Assembly (NCBI GenBank): GCA_016946835.1
Contig: JACVTC010000052.1
Coordinates: forward strand, 832,001-896,000
From: Neocallimastix lanati (nom. inval.)
Lineage: Eukaryota > Neocallimastigomycota > Neocallimastigomycetes > Neocallimastigales > Neocallimastigaceae
Reading direction: 5' to 3'
Length of the DNA: 64,000 nucleotides
Shown here: positions 1 through 9,838 of the stretch, in pieces
Numbering within the stretch: the stretch's first letter is position 1
Layout: every line of letters begins with the position of its first letter
Position numbers and translations under genes: made by a program
Notes under the pieces: generated by a model
Seen by the model: the letters and a program-made list of their open reading frames with translations, nothing else
Told to the model about the DNA's origin: nothing
Databases searched by the model: none

Positions 1-1284
1 TTGTTGATCAACTAAAACATCAAATTTAAGTAATTCATTTACTGCAATTATATTTTTTGATTTAGTAGCAAGAATTAATGCACTTTCATATTTATTATTA
101 ACATAATTAATTGAATCAGAATTACGTTTAACAATTCTACTAACTAATGTTGGTTTATTTATACATGCAAGCATTAATAAAGTATTATAATTATTACCAT
201 CTACATAAGTAAAATCAAATGTTGATTCATCAACAATAAATTTGCATTTATCATGAGAACTAGATTTAATAAATAATGAAGTAGCATTTTCACCACCTCT
301 GTTCTTTTTAGCTATATCGGCATTACTAGTATGTTTTAAGACATATTCTAATGTTTTAAAATCTTTTACAATGATAAATACCATAATAGCTGTATTTTCA
401 TCTTCATCAACAGGGAGATTAAAATCACATCCTAAATCAAGTAAGGTAGTAAGAGTATTTATATATCTTAAATATAAATCTTTTTTGTTACTACTTTCAT
501 TGCTATATAAATTTTTAATAAGAAGCGATAATGGTGTTTCCATCTTCACATTCATATAATTAATATCACAATTTTTCTTCTTTAATGCTTTAAGTTCAGT
601 ATATCTTCCCTTTTCTGCCAAATACATTGCGGCAGATCTTCCATCATTATCAACACAATTTACATCAATATGTTCATTATGTAATAAAATGACAGCAGCT
701 TCATATAATTCATTTTTACAACAGTAAAGAAAGGCAGTTTCATTATTTTCATTTCTCTGATTAACATCAATTTTTGATTTTGTCAATTCTAAGAGAGCTT
801 GTGAATTACATAAAGCATAAAATAATACATTTTCAGATTTTTTATTAACAATATTCAAGCAATCTTCATTATTAATAAAATGTGTTACCACAAAAATCAA
901 AACATTATTTTTAACCGCATGCATCAATGCTGTCATACCATTGTCATCTTGAACAAATGGATCAATATTCATAGTTAAAAGCCATCTGATAGCTGCTATA
1001 TTCCCAGTACTACAGGCTTGAATAAGTATATCACTATTCCTAAAGTTGTATAAAACATTGGTTAAAGCAGGATGTTCTAACACCTTTTTAATAAAACTAA
1101 AATTCTTCTTAGCAAGAACAACTACATTTATTTTACTAACAAACTTATCAATGATTTTCTTATCTCCTTTTTCTCCTAAATATTCTTCAATAATTTTTCC
1201 ATTTTCATCAATTAAAGAAAAACAATTCTTACTCTCGTTATTTAAATTAAGTAAAAATTTAGTTTCAAAAACTTCAAAATTCAT
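1..1284 (-). CDS. Ankyrin-repeat protein, N-terminal 428 residues (runs off the left edge)
   Basis: Reading the minus strand from an ATG at 1284 gives 428 uninterrupted codons to the window edge, so the start is inside and the stop outside. The product opens with about 70 residues without clear repeats (MNFEVFETKFLLNLNNESKN). Degenerate ankyrin repeats follow, with recurring phrases such as DDNGMTALMHAVKNN, NENNETAFLYCCKN, DNDGRSAAMYLAEKGR and DGNNYNTLLMLACINK. Ankyrin repeats are helical protein-binding scaffolds, and no catalytic domain, signal peptide or membrane segment is seen. An open frame of this length in sequence this AT-rich is strong evidence for coding. It is the only clear host protein gene here. 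Its partner and function cannot be told from sequence. Large ankyrin families are typical of gut fungi, which is the basis for the organism guess. Confidence 0.85.
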   Translation of the reverse strand, partial: MNFEVFETKFLLNLNNESKNCFSLIDENGKIIEEYLGEKGDKKIIDKFVSKINVVVLAKKNFSFIKKVLEHPALTNVLYNFRNSDILIQACSTGNIAAIRWLLTMNIDPFVQDDNGMTALMHAVKNNVLIFVVTHFINNEDCLNIVNKKSENVLFYALCNSQALLELTKSKIDVNQRNENNETAFLYCCKNELYEAAVILLHNEHIDVNCVDNDGRSAAMYLAEKGRYTELKALKKKNCDINYMNVKMETPLSLLIKNLYSNESSNKKDLYLRYINTLTTLLDLGCDFNLPVDEDENTAIMVFIIVKDFKTLEYVLKHTSNADIAKKNRGGENATSLFIKSSSHDKCKFIVDESTFDFTYVDGNNYNTLLMLACINKPTLVSRIVKRNSDSINYVNNKYESALILATKSKNIIAVNELLKFDVLVDQQ

Positions 1285-2410
1285 TTTGTACTTGTTTTAT
1301 TTAAATACTTTTTTTATTATTTCACTTATTTTAATTAATATTTAAAATAATTATTTAAATTACTTTTTTCCTTTTTTTATAACTTTTTTTCTTTTTTTAT
1401 ATCTTTAAATTTGTTTTTTTATTTCTTTAAAAAAAATATTGTTTATTTTTTTATTTATATTTTAAGTTTTTTCTTATATATATATATTTTTTGTTTTTCG
1501 TTTATTGTTTGTTTGTTTGTTTATTTGTTTGTTTTGTGATTTATTATTTATATATATATTATTACTATTAAATATTATCTATTTACTAATAATATATTTT
1601 AATTAATTTTATTATTTTTTTGTTATGTATAAAATATTTTATATTTTTAAATTATTTCGTTTTTTTTTTTTTATAAAATTTTCAAAGCTTTAAATTATTG
1701 AGACTTTTTATGGTATTTATACTTGAAAAAAAAATATTATAAATTATATCAAAAATAATGTTATATTATTTTATATTAATTATACATATATAAATATATG
1801 TATAGATATATGTATAGATATATAAATATATATATAAATATGTATAGATATATAAATAAATAAGTATCATAAATAAAAAAAAAAAAATATAAAAAATAAA
1901 ATTTATTATAGATATGAAAATTATTGGCTTATCCTTAATTAAATAAATTAAAAAGTATTCACAATAAATGAAAAAATATTTTCTAGAATTGTTTTTTTTT
2001 TTTTTTGATAAAATAAATTTTTAACAGAAATATTAAAATATAATATATATATAAATATAAGAAATAATTTCTATTATTTAAATTGACAGTTCAACCTTTT
2101 TTTTTTTATTATTATTATTTTTTTAAATACTTTTTATAAAATTTTATTTTATTTTTTTTTTTATTAATACTTAAAACTTTTTTACTCTTTTTTTTTTTTA
2201 CTATTTAATTATATTACAAGAATTCATTTATGAATCCAGGGATTTTCCTAAAAGTAAGAAAGTAAAATAGATTTTAAATTCTGAGAAGATACTTTTCAAT
2301 ATTAATTATAAAAATCAAATGAGCCTTATGCAAAAATCAGATGTTGAATATGAATTATCGAACTATCTATATAATGAAAAATTAATTTTAGAAAATAAAG
2401 TTTTTTTTTT
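1285..2410. other. AT-rich intergenic DNA upstream of the ankyrin gene
   Basis: Homopolymer runs, TA-dinucleotide stretches and short GTTT repeats (about 1505-1535). No ORF with normal amino-acid composition and no structured RNA was recognised. The ankyrin promoter should lie in the part next to 1284, but no specific element can be picked out in such sequence. Confidence 0.6.
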
Positions 2411-2835
2411 TTATTATCTTATTTTATTTTATTTTATTTTATTTTATTTTATTCAATCTGTACTTTATATTTATATTTCAACTATTTATTTTATTTTATT
2501 TTATTTTATTTTATTTTATTTTATTTTATTTTATTTTATTTATTTTATTTTATTTTATTTTATTTTATTTTATTTATTTTATTTTATTTTATTTTATTTT
2601 ATTTTATTTTATTTTATTTTATTTTATTTTATTTTATTTTATTTTATTTTATTTTATTTTATTTTATTTTATTTTATTTTATTCTATTTTATTTTATTTT
2701 ATTTTATTTTATTTTATTTTATTTTATTTTATTTTATTTTATTTTATTTTATTTTATTTTATTTTATTTTATTTTATTTTATTTTATTTTATTTTATTTT
2801 ATTTTATTTTATTTTATTTTATTTTATTTTATTAT
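2411..2835. repeat. (TTTTA)n pentanucleotide microsatellite
   Basis: A run of TTTTA units over about 420 bp, broken around 2453-2487 and by a few TTTA or TTCTA variants. Because the unit is five bases and contains no stop in this strand's frames, it creates a spurious 180-codon ORF (FILFY repeats), which is not a gene. Confidence 0.95.
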
Positions 2836-3253
2836 TACTTTCATTTTTATTTAATCCATAATTTCAACTTTAGTTAATAGTTGAAATTTAAGTATATATA
2901 ATTCTTTCATTAACACACATTTAAAAAATTTTTTAAGTAATTGTGGATTTATTATATTTGATAATAAAAATATAATTAAAATATATATATTCATATTTAT
3001 ATTTATATTAATAAATAAATAATAATAATAATAATAATAAAGAGTATATTGAATTATTCTAAAGAATTCTTTTTGTTTATTTATTTGTTTATTTTTATTT
3101 TTTTTTTTTTTTGTCAAAATATAAGATTAAGTTTTAATTACATTGTACAATATATAAATTTTATGTATTTATTATGATTGTAATAATATTAACTATAAAA
3201 AATTTATAAAGAATCTTCTCTATTCAAATAAATAGTATATTTTATTATTATTA
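2836..3253. other. AT-rich spacer
   Basis: Low-complexity AT sequence with TAA/TTA trinucleotide runs. The minus-strand ORF here is rich in Lys, Asn and Tyr from homopolymers and shows no domain. Nothing is supported. Confidence 0.5.
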
Positions 3254-3340
3254 TGGGGAGTTGAGAGCGTCGACGCCGTACCGGTATGGCAGTTAATCAT
3301 ACACCCATATTACTATATGGGGAAGACCAAAGTCTTCAGT
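3254..3340 (+). other. GC-rich structured island with three hairpins and a poly(A) tail
   Basis: An 87-bp island of near-normal GC content in about 80% AT sequence. It contains three perfect or near-perfect hairpins: the palindromic GCGTCGACGC followed by GCCGTACC/GGTATGGC (3282-3297), CCCATAT/ATATGGG (about 3303-3321), and GAAGAC-CAAA-GTCTTC (about 3323-3338). It ends in TCTAT and a run of about 18 A, followed by TTA repeats. The A tail after a structured RNA-like body resembles a SINE or retrotransposed small RNA. It does not match tRNA, 5S or spliceosomal consensus sequences that I can recall. Strand is chosen from the A tail. Confidence 0.4.
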
Positions 3341-3960
3341 CTATAAAAAAAAAAAAAAAAAAAATTTATTATTATTATTATTATTATTAAAAAAAAAATA
3401 GAATTTCTAATAATAAATAAATAATAAATAATAAATAATAATAAATAATAAATAATAAATAATAAATAATAAATAATAAATAATAAATAATAAATAATAA
3501 ATAAATAATAAAATAATAAATAATAAATAATAAATAATATTTAATAAATAATAAATAATAAATAATATATAATAAATAATAAATAATAAATAATAATAAT
3601 AATAATAAATAATAAATAATAAATAATAAATAATAAATAATAAATAATAAATAATAATAATAATAAATAATAAATAATAAATAATAAATAATAAATAATA
3701 AATAAATAATAAATAATAAATAATAATAAATAATAAATAATAAATAATAAATAATAAATAATAAATAATAAATAATAAATAATAAATAATAAATAATAAA
3801 TAATAAATAATAAATAATAAATAATAAATAATAAATAATAAATAATAAATAATAAATAATAAATAATAAATAATAAATAATAAAAAATAAGCAAATAAAT
3901 AAATAATAAATAATGAATAATAAATAATAAATAATAAATTTTAAAATATTAAATATTAAA
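3341..3960. repeat. (TAATAAA)n-type AT microsatellite
   Basis: About 600 bp of imperfect TAATAAA/TAATAA units. The minus strand reads as endless Ile/Tyr/Leu and gives a false ORF. Confidence 0.95.
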
Positions 3961-4410
3961 TATTAATGGTAATAATAATAAATAATTTAAATAAATAAAA
4001 AGAAAAGGTGTTTAATTATTAATTTTTAATTTTTATGAAAAAAAAAAAATGAAAAAAAAATATATTTTATGAATGTTATAAAAAGTTGTATCAATTACAA
4101 GTTTATTTATAAAAAAAAAAAAAAAAAAGCCTATATATTTTTTTTTATATTAATAATGTATTAAAAAAAAATGAAAATATGAAAAAAAGGAAGAAGATGG
4201 AAGAAAAATGATATTATTTTTTAAATTTTTTTAATAACTTTAATAAATTATACCGGTAGCAAACAACTGTAATAAGCAATTTATCAAAAAATATTAATAG
4301 CTCAAAGCTTGGAATTTTATCAGCATTCTCTTAACCTTAGAAATTAAGATATTCTTCACACTATTAACACCATAGAAGATGTTACGTCCTTAAGTGGTAA
4401 GAAAAAAAAC
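3961..4410. other. Spacer downstream of tRNA-Val
   Basis: AT-rich with several poly(A) runs. The segment 4250-4400 is somewhat more complex and may be unique host sequence flanking the tRNA gene, but it has no ORF. A T-run suitable for Pol III termination lies at about 4403-4410 on the minus strand, just past the tRNA 3' end. Confidence 0.5.
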
Positions 4411-4483
4411 TACCCGAACCCGGGTTCGAACCGGAGACCTTTTGCGTGTAAAGCAAACGTGATAACCACTACACTATTCGGAT
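4411..4483 (-). tRNA. tRNA-Val (anticodon UAC)
   Basis: The minus strand folds as a full cloverleaf. Acceptor ATCCGAA pairs with TTCGGGT (one G-T). The D arm contains GTGTAGTGGTTATCAC. The anticodon stem TTTGC/GCAAA encloses loop TTTACAC with anticodon TAC. The T arm is TCCGG-TTCGAAC-CCGGG with an intact B box. No intron, and the CCA is not encoded. Its upstream side, to the right, begins a stack of LTR insertions 16 bp from the mature 5' end. Confidence 0.93.
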
Positions 4484-4499
4484 ATTTGCTACCTGTAAT

Positions 4500-5319
4500 T
4501 GATAAAGAATGAATTAATAACCTTTATTTTATTATTAATAATTCTTTACTAAATTGTACTTTCCTATATTCTTCATAACCTAAACCTCATTGTAAATTTA
4601 ATTTATTTTGATATAAATTAATTTTAATTTGTAAATAATGTAAATAAATTTTAATTAATCACTTTATTGTTATATTATTAAATATATGTATATATTAAAA
4701 TACAATTGTAAATATTAAAATTATACTTTTAAGATACTAAATTATTAAAAATATTATTAAATATTATTATAAAAATTTATATATTATAACTATTAAATAT
4801 TATTATAAAATTATTAAGATTATTAATTAAATTTATTATTAAAAATTATTATTAAAAATTTTACTTATTATAAAAATTATTATTTAAATATTATCAAATT
4901 TATTAATTAAATATTATAAAAATTTTATTTTATTTTGAAAATAATTACAAGTATTATTTAAAATAATTAAAGATTATTAAATTTATTATATTAATCTTTA
5001 AAAACAATTTATTTAACTTAAAAATATCAAAGAAAATAGTAAAAACTATTTTCTATATATTTATTTTATAATTATTTTTAATTAAATTATATTTGAATAT
5101 TATATTATTATATTTATAAAAATTAAAACAAAAATGAATTATTGATATAAAATTAATTCAATAATTCTATAAAATTACTTAAATTATAAACAATTAATTA
5201 TACTTTAAATTTATAAAAAAATATAAATATTGTAACAATTTCTTAAAAAAAATTAAATATGTGTACTTTAAATAAAAAAAAAAAACTTTTATATTAATAA
5301 AAAAAAAAAAATAATTCTT

Positions 5320-5356
<37 letters not shown>

Positions 5357-5463
5357 ATTCTTTATTAAAAATTATTTATTTTTTTATTTAAAATCAAAGC
5401 AGGGTAATACCCGTCCCCCCCTGCTTGATTTTAAATATCTAAGTGTCAACCCCGAGTCTACCA
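4500..5463 (+). mobile_element. Solo LTR of the element-1 family
   Basis: Begins TGATAAAGAATG and ends GAGTCTACCA, matching the LTRs of element 1 over its whole length. It is flanked by TAAT on both sides (4496-4499 and 5464-5467), a 4-bp target-site duplication. The insertion point is 16 bp upstream of the tRNA-Val 5' end. No internal region remains, so it probably arose by LTR-LTR recombination. Confidence 0.88.
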
Positions 5464-5473
5464 TAATGGTAAA

Positions 5474-6021
5474 TGATGCAGTATTTAAATAAAAAGAGAA
5501 TATTATCAAGAAATAAAATTAAATATAATAAATAATTAGTTAAATTATATATGTATATTATAATAATAAATAGTAATATAAAAATTATTAAATTTATTTA
5601 ATTAGTTAATAGCCAATAGGATTTAATTTATAGTAAATTAGAAATTAGAAATATAAAAGAAAAATTATTATAATTCTTTAAAGAAAAGGGAGGTTTTTTT
5701 ATTTAAAAAAAAAAATAGAGATAAAATTGGTTAAAATAAATATATTTGGGGAATATATTTATTTATCAAAAATTCTAATAGTAATAAGTTAGTTAGAAAT
5801 AAATAATTAATAAGATCTTTAATAACATTTTATTATAAAATTTGTATTACGACATAAATAATTTAAATAAATAAATAAAACGACAAAACTATAATTTTTT
5901 TTATATTTTGTTTTAATATTAACGTGTATTGTAATTATATATTTTTATATTAGAATATATTTTTATTTAATACAATCTTGCTAACCACAAAAACATTGAT
6001 ACTTATAAAAATAACGTATCA
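5474..6021 (+). mobile_element. Solo LTR (TGATGCAG...CGTATCA family) nested in the element-1 LTR
   Basis: 548 bp, flanked by a perfect TAAA duplication (5470-5473 and 6022-6025). A near-identical copy lies at 51645-52191 with its own ATAT duplication. The ends resemble the LTRs of element 5. Confidence 0.9.
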
Positions 6022-6277
6022 TAAAGAATGAATTAATAACCTTTATTTTATTATTAATAATTCTTTAGGTTATTAAGAATATAGGAAAGTACAATTTAGT
6101 AAAGAATTATTAATAATAAAATAAAGGTTATTAATTCATTCTTTATGATACGTTATTTTTATAAGTATCAATGTTTTTGTGGTTAGCAAGATTGTATTAA
6201 ATAAAAATATATTCTAATATAAAAATATATAATTACAATACACGTTAATATTAAAACAAAATATAAAAAAAATTATA
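5890..6277. repeat. Large palindrome, arms about 178 bp, spacer 32 bp
   Basis: 5890-6067 is repeated in inverted orientation at 6100-6277. Each arm joins the end of the nested LTR (5474-6021) to the first about 45 bp of the element-1 LTR. The spacer 6068-6099 is itself the inverted continuation of the element-1 LTR. The structure therefore formed after the nested insertion, probably by a fold-back or template-switch event. Confidence 0.85.
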
Positions 6278-7169
6278 TAATTGTACTTTCCTATATTCTT
6301 AATAACCTAAACTTAATAATAAAATTTAATTTATTTTGATATAAATTAATTTTAACTTGTAAATAATGTAAATAAATTTTAATTAATTATTTTATTGTTA
6401 TATTATTAAATATATGTATATATTAAAATACAATTGTAAATATTAAAATTATACTTTTAAGATACTAAATTATTAAAACTATTAATTAAATATTATTATA
6501 AAAATTATTATAAAATTATTAAAATTATTAATTAAATATTATTCTAAAAATTATTATAAATTATTAATATTATAAAATTATTAAAATTATTAAATATTAT
6601 TATAAAAATTTATATATTATAACTATTAAATATTATTATAAAATTATTAAGATTATTAATTAAATTTATTATTAAAAATTATTATTAAAAATTTTTACTT
6701 ATTATAAAAATTATTATTTAAATATTATCAAATTTATTAATTAAATATTATAAAAATTTTATTTTATTTTGAAAATAATTACAAGTATTATTTAAAATAA
6801 TTAAAGATTATTAAATTTATTATATTAATCTTTAAAAACAATTTATTTAACTTAAAAATATCACGGAAAATAGTAAAAACTATTTTCTATATATTTATTT
6901 TATAATTATTTTTAATTAAATTATATTTGAATATTATATTATTATATTTATAAAAATTAAAACAAAAATGATTTATTGATATAAAATTAATTCAATAATT
7001 CTATAAAATTACTTAAATTATAAACAATTAATTATACTTTAAATTTATAAAAAAATATAAATATTGTAACAATTTCTTAAAAATTAAATATGTGTACTTT
7101 AAAAAAAAAAACTTTTATATTAATAAAAAAAATATAAATAACTTTTAATAAAGAAATAATTTTTTTTAT

Positions 7170-7217
7170 TTAAAATCAAAGCAGGGTAATACCCGTCCCC
7201 CCCTGCTTGATTTTAAA
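7170..7217 (+). other. Conserved GC hairpin near the LTR 3' end
   Basis: A stem of about 15 bp (AAAATCAAAGCAGG paired with CCTGCTTGATTTT, one bulged A) encloses TAATACCC and a C-run. The same hairpin is present at about 5388-5434 and 14818-14864, that is in all three copies of this LTR. Its position near the U5 end suggests a role in RNA 3' processing or reverse transcription. The role is inference. Confidence 0.65.
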
Positions 7218-7249
7218 TATCTAAGTGTCAACCCCGAGTCTACCAAAAT

Positions 7250-7266
7250 TGGTGGAGATATCGGGG
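7250..7266 (+). other. Primer binding site of element 1
   Basis: TGGTGGAGATATCGGGG begins 5 bp after the LTR end. TGG complements a tRNA CCA end, and the rest predicts a primer tRNA with acceptor 3' strand UAUCUCC. The identical 17-mer follows the LTR in elements 2 (21326) and 3 (30980), which supports it. I did not identify the tRNA species. Confidence 0.85.
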
Positions 7267-7293
7267 AAGAAGAAGAAGAAGAAGAAGAAGAAG

Positions 7294-7325
<32 letters not shown>

Positions 7326-7356
7326 GAAGAAGTAGAAGTAGAAGAAGAAGAAGAAG

Positions 7357-7388
<32 letters not shown>

Positions 7389-7792
7389 GAAGAAGAAGAA
7401 GAAGTAGACCAAGTGGAAGAAGACCAAGAAAAAGAAGACCAAGAAGTAGACAAGTGGAAGAAGACCAAGAAAAAGAAGACCAAGAAGTAGACCAAGTGGA
7501 AGAAGACCAAGAAAAAGAAGACCAAGAAGAAAACCAAGAAGAAGACCAAGAAGAAGACCAAGAAGAAGACCAAGAAGAAGACCAAGAAGAAGATCAAGAA
7601 GAAGACCAAGAAGAAGACCAAGAAGAAGACCAAGAAGAAGAGACCAAGAAGGAGAAGACCAAGAAGGAGAAGACCAAGAAGGAGAAGACCAAGAAGGAAA
7701 TTGGAACTACTAGGACTTATATTTTTTTTTGGAATTATGAGAATAATTTTTTTTTTAAATTAAATTTAATAGAATTAAATTAAATTAAATTA

Positions 7793-7839
<47 letters not shown>

Positions 7840-8414
7840 CACACTTTTACAATCATCATCATCAAAATTTTTTTTTTATTGTTATCGGTTTTTGTGTTGT
7901 TGTTGTGGTTGGTGTTGTTGTTGTGATTGTTGTTGTGGTAGTAATAAAAATTAACATCAGTTTTATTTGGTCTTCGCGTGCTCCAAATAAAACTATATAC
8001 TGAGTGTACTGCGTACTAAGCAGTTATAGATAATTATATAATTGCGAGTGGTTTAATCAGGTGTCTGGAGAGGGGCCGGTTACTAACTAATCGAACCCCG
8101 ATTAGATATAGCGGTAAATACTGTTGGGAAGCAGAAATTACCCTATAGATCACCCATTATACGTTCAACACGGTTTGGGTGCTCCTCCACTTGACTCAGG
8201 CAAATTCACTTAGTATACCGAAATACTAAGGTCCCTCTGCGTGGTCGGCAGTTGTAATAGATAGCGGTTTTTCAAGTTGTATTAGGTTTGTTAATTTACC
8301 TTGTTTTTAATTAAGTTTATTTGTTTTTTTTTAAGTTGTAATTATATAAACTTAATAATAATTGTAATTGTAATTGTAATTGTAAATATTGTAATAATAA
8401 CCGATAACAAATAA

Positions 8415-8469
<55 letters not shown>

Positions 8470-8845
8470 TTAATTTTTGTGTTTTTAAATATTTTTAATT
8501 GCTATATTAATAAATTTTTTTTGTAAATAATTGTATATATTTTTTTTTTATTTAAGTAAAGATAAACGAAAGGGGTTATTAGCTTGAAAGAATAGTGAAC
8601 ACTCCAACTAGTTTATTAATTTATATTTATTCTAGTGTCCAGGAGGGGGAGTACGGGTGTATATAGCAAAATTAAATATACACTAGCCGGAAACGTCTCA
8701 CTAGAGATATAAATTACTTAAATATATAATTTTAATTGTAAATAAATAAATAAATAAATAAAAATATAGCAATTAAATAATTAATAAAACAATTTTTTTA
8801 TTTTATTTTTTTTTTAAAAGTGTGTTTTTTTTTTTTTTTTTTAAA
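7267..8845 (+). other. Long untranslated leader of element 1
   Basis: About 1.6 kb between PBS and gag. 7268-7700 is an almost pure purine tract, (GAA)n then GAAGACCAA units; its ORFs are Glu/Asp/Gln repeats and are not credible genes. Poly(A) tracts lie at about 7801-7835 and 8418-8465. Two islands of normal GC content, 7968-8285 and 8570-8710, contain several short self-complementary segments and are the likely functional RNA (packaging, dimerisation or internal ribosome entry). The function is inference. Confidence 0.6.
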
Positions 8846-9076
8846 ATGAGTACAATTAATTTTAAAGATTTAAAAAAGGAACTTAAGGATATTGAAAAAA
8901 ATATCCAAAGAAAATTTAGATGTTAAAACTTGGAAGTCTGATATAGAGCTTTGGATAAAGCTTGAACATATTGAAGACTCCAAGATTATATTTTATGCCT
9001 GTGTTTTAACCTCAATTGGTGAAACCAGGAAAGTCATCCAAGAATTAATGGATGATAATAATAAAGATGATGATAG

Positions 9077-9131
<55 letters not shown>

Positions 9132-9815
9132 AATTATAAGGATATTAATGATGAAGATGAGGATGATGATAATGAAGAAGATAAAGAAATTGATAAAAAG
9201 AATAAAGCTTATCCTTCCCTTAATAGAATTGTAAAAGCTATAGAAGAATTTTATGGCATTAGGGAGGATCAAAATAATTTATTAAGAGAGCTACGTGCTC
9301 TAAGAATTAAGAGGAATGAAAGAATCAAAGATTTTAATATTAAGTATAAAACTTTATATTTAAAATTAAATAAAAAGAAAAGAAGTCAGATAAGTGTTTT
9401 AGATTACACAGACTCCATTGAAAACAATGTTGAAGCCTGGAAACGTCTAACCTTATTTGATAACATTTCTCTGTCAAAAGCCTTTAAAATTGCTGAAAAA
9501 GCAGATAGGTTAAATTATATGGGTAGTAATCAAAGAAGACATCCTTCTACCCCTTTACCTTCTGCAAATACATCTTCTTTTAGTAATAGAGTTAATTTTC
9601 ATCCTCCTATTAAAAATAAATTAGAACAAAAAGTTAATATTAAACCTAAAGAAGATAATGACATAGAGGAATTAACAAGAAAAATGAGAAGTTTAACAAT
9701 AAAGGCTTGTTATTTCTGTAAAGAACCAGGTCATTATCAAAACAATTGCCCAAAGTTGAGAGCAATTGTTGAGAAAAATAGGAAGGAAATTAGAAACAAT
9801 AAACGTTTAAATTGA
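8846..9815 (+). CDS. gag: Gag of element 1 (one-base frameshift near the start)
   Basis: Starts at ATG 8846 by alignment with elements 2 and 3. The reading frame breaks in an A7 run at 8895-8901, where the other elements imply six A's. From there the frame is open to TGA at 9815. The capsid-like region is helical and charged and is interrupted by an Asp run encoded by (GAT)n at about 9069-9130. The C-terminus carries a CCHC knuckle, CYFCKEPGHYQNNC, which binds RNA in related Gags. About 320 residues in all. The indel could be real decay or a homopolymer sequencing error, since the rest of gag and all of pol is open. Confidence 0.85.
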
Positions 9816-9838
9816 GTAATGGGATAAGAAGCTCTCCC
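9806..9838 (+). promoter_or_regulatory. -1 ribosomal frameshift signal, gag/pol of element 1
   Basis: Heptamer T TTA AAT in the gag frame (9806-9812), an 8-nt spacer containing the gag TGA, then a small hairpin GGGA...TCCC (9821-9838). Slipping back one base joins gag to the open pol frame with no stop. The layout is the same as at 23847 and 34149. Confidence 0.8.

Larger units (their letters stand above)
5467..7245 (+). repeat. 5' LTR of element 1, interrupted
   Basis: Seven bases of LTR start (TGGTAAA) are followed by an inserted LTR (5474-6021), then more LTR start, an inverted duplication, and the remaining LTR from about 6278 to CTACCA at 7245. Without the insertions it is about the length of the 3' LTR at 13885-14893 (1009 bp) and aligns along it. 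Confidence 0.85.

Noticed and set aside
2319-2861. 180-codon ORF (FILFY repeats)
   Set aside because: Entirely produced by the (TTTTA)n microsatellite. No normal composition or domain.
3254-3340. Hammerhead ribozyme or 5S rRNA
   Set aside because: A CTGAAGA match exists on the minus strand but no GAAA core or matching stems. No agreement with 5S consensus.
3541-3894. 117-codon minus-strand ORF
   Set aside because: Produced by the TAATAAA repeat.
7166-7783. ORFs in the purine-rich leader of element 1 (Glu/Asp/Gln on plus, Ser/Phe on minus)
   Set aside because: Open because (GAA)n and GAAGACCAA units lack stops. Overlapping ORFs on both strands show it is composition, and it lies between PBS and gag.
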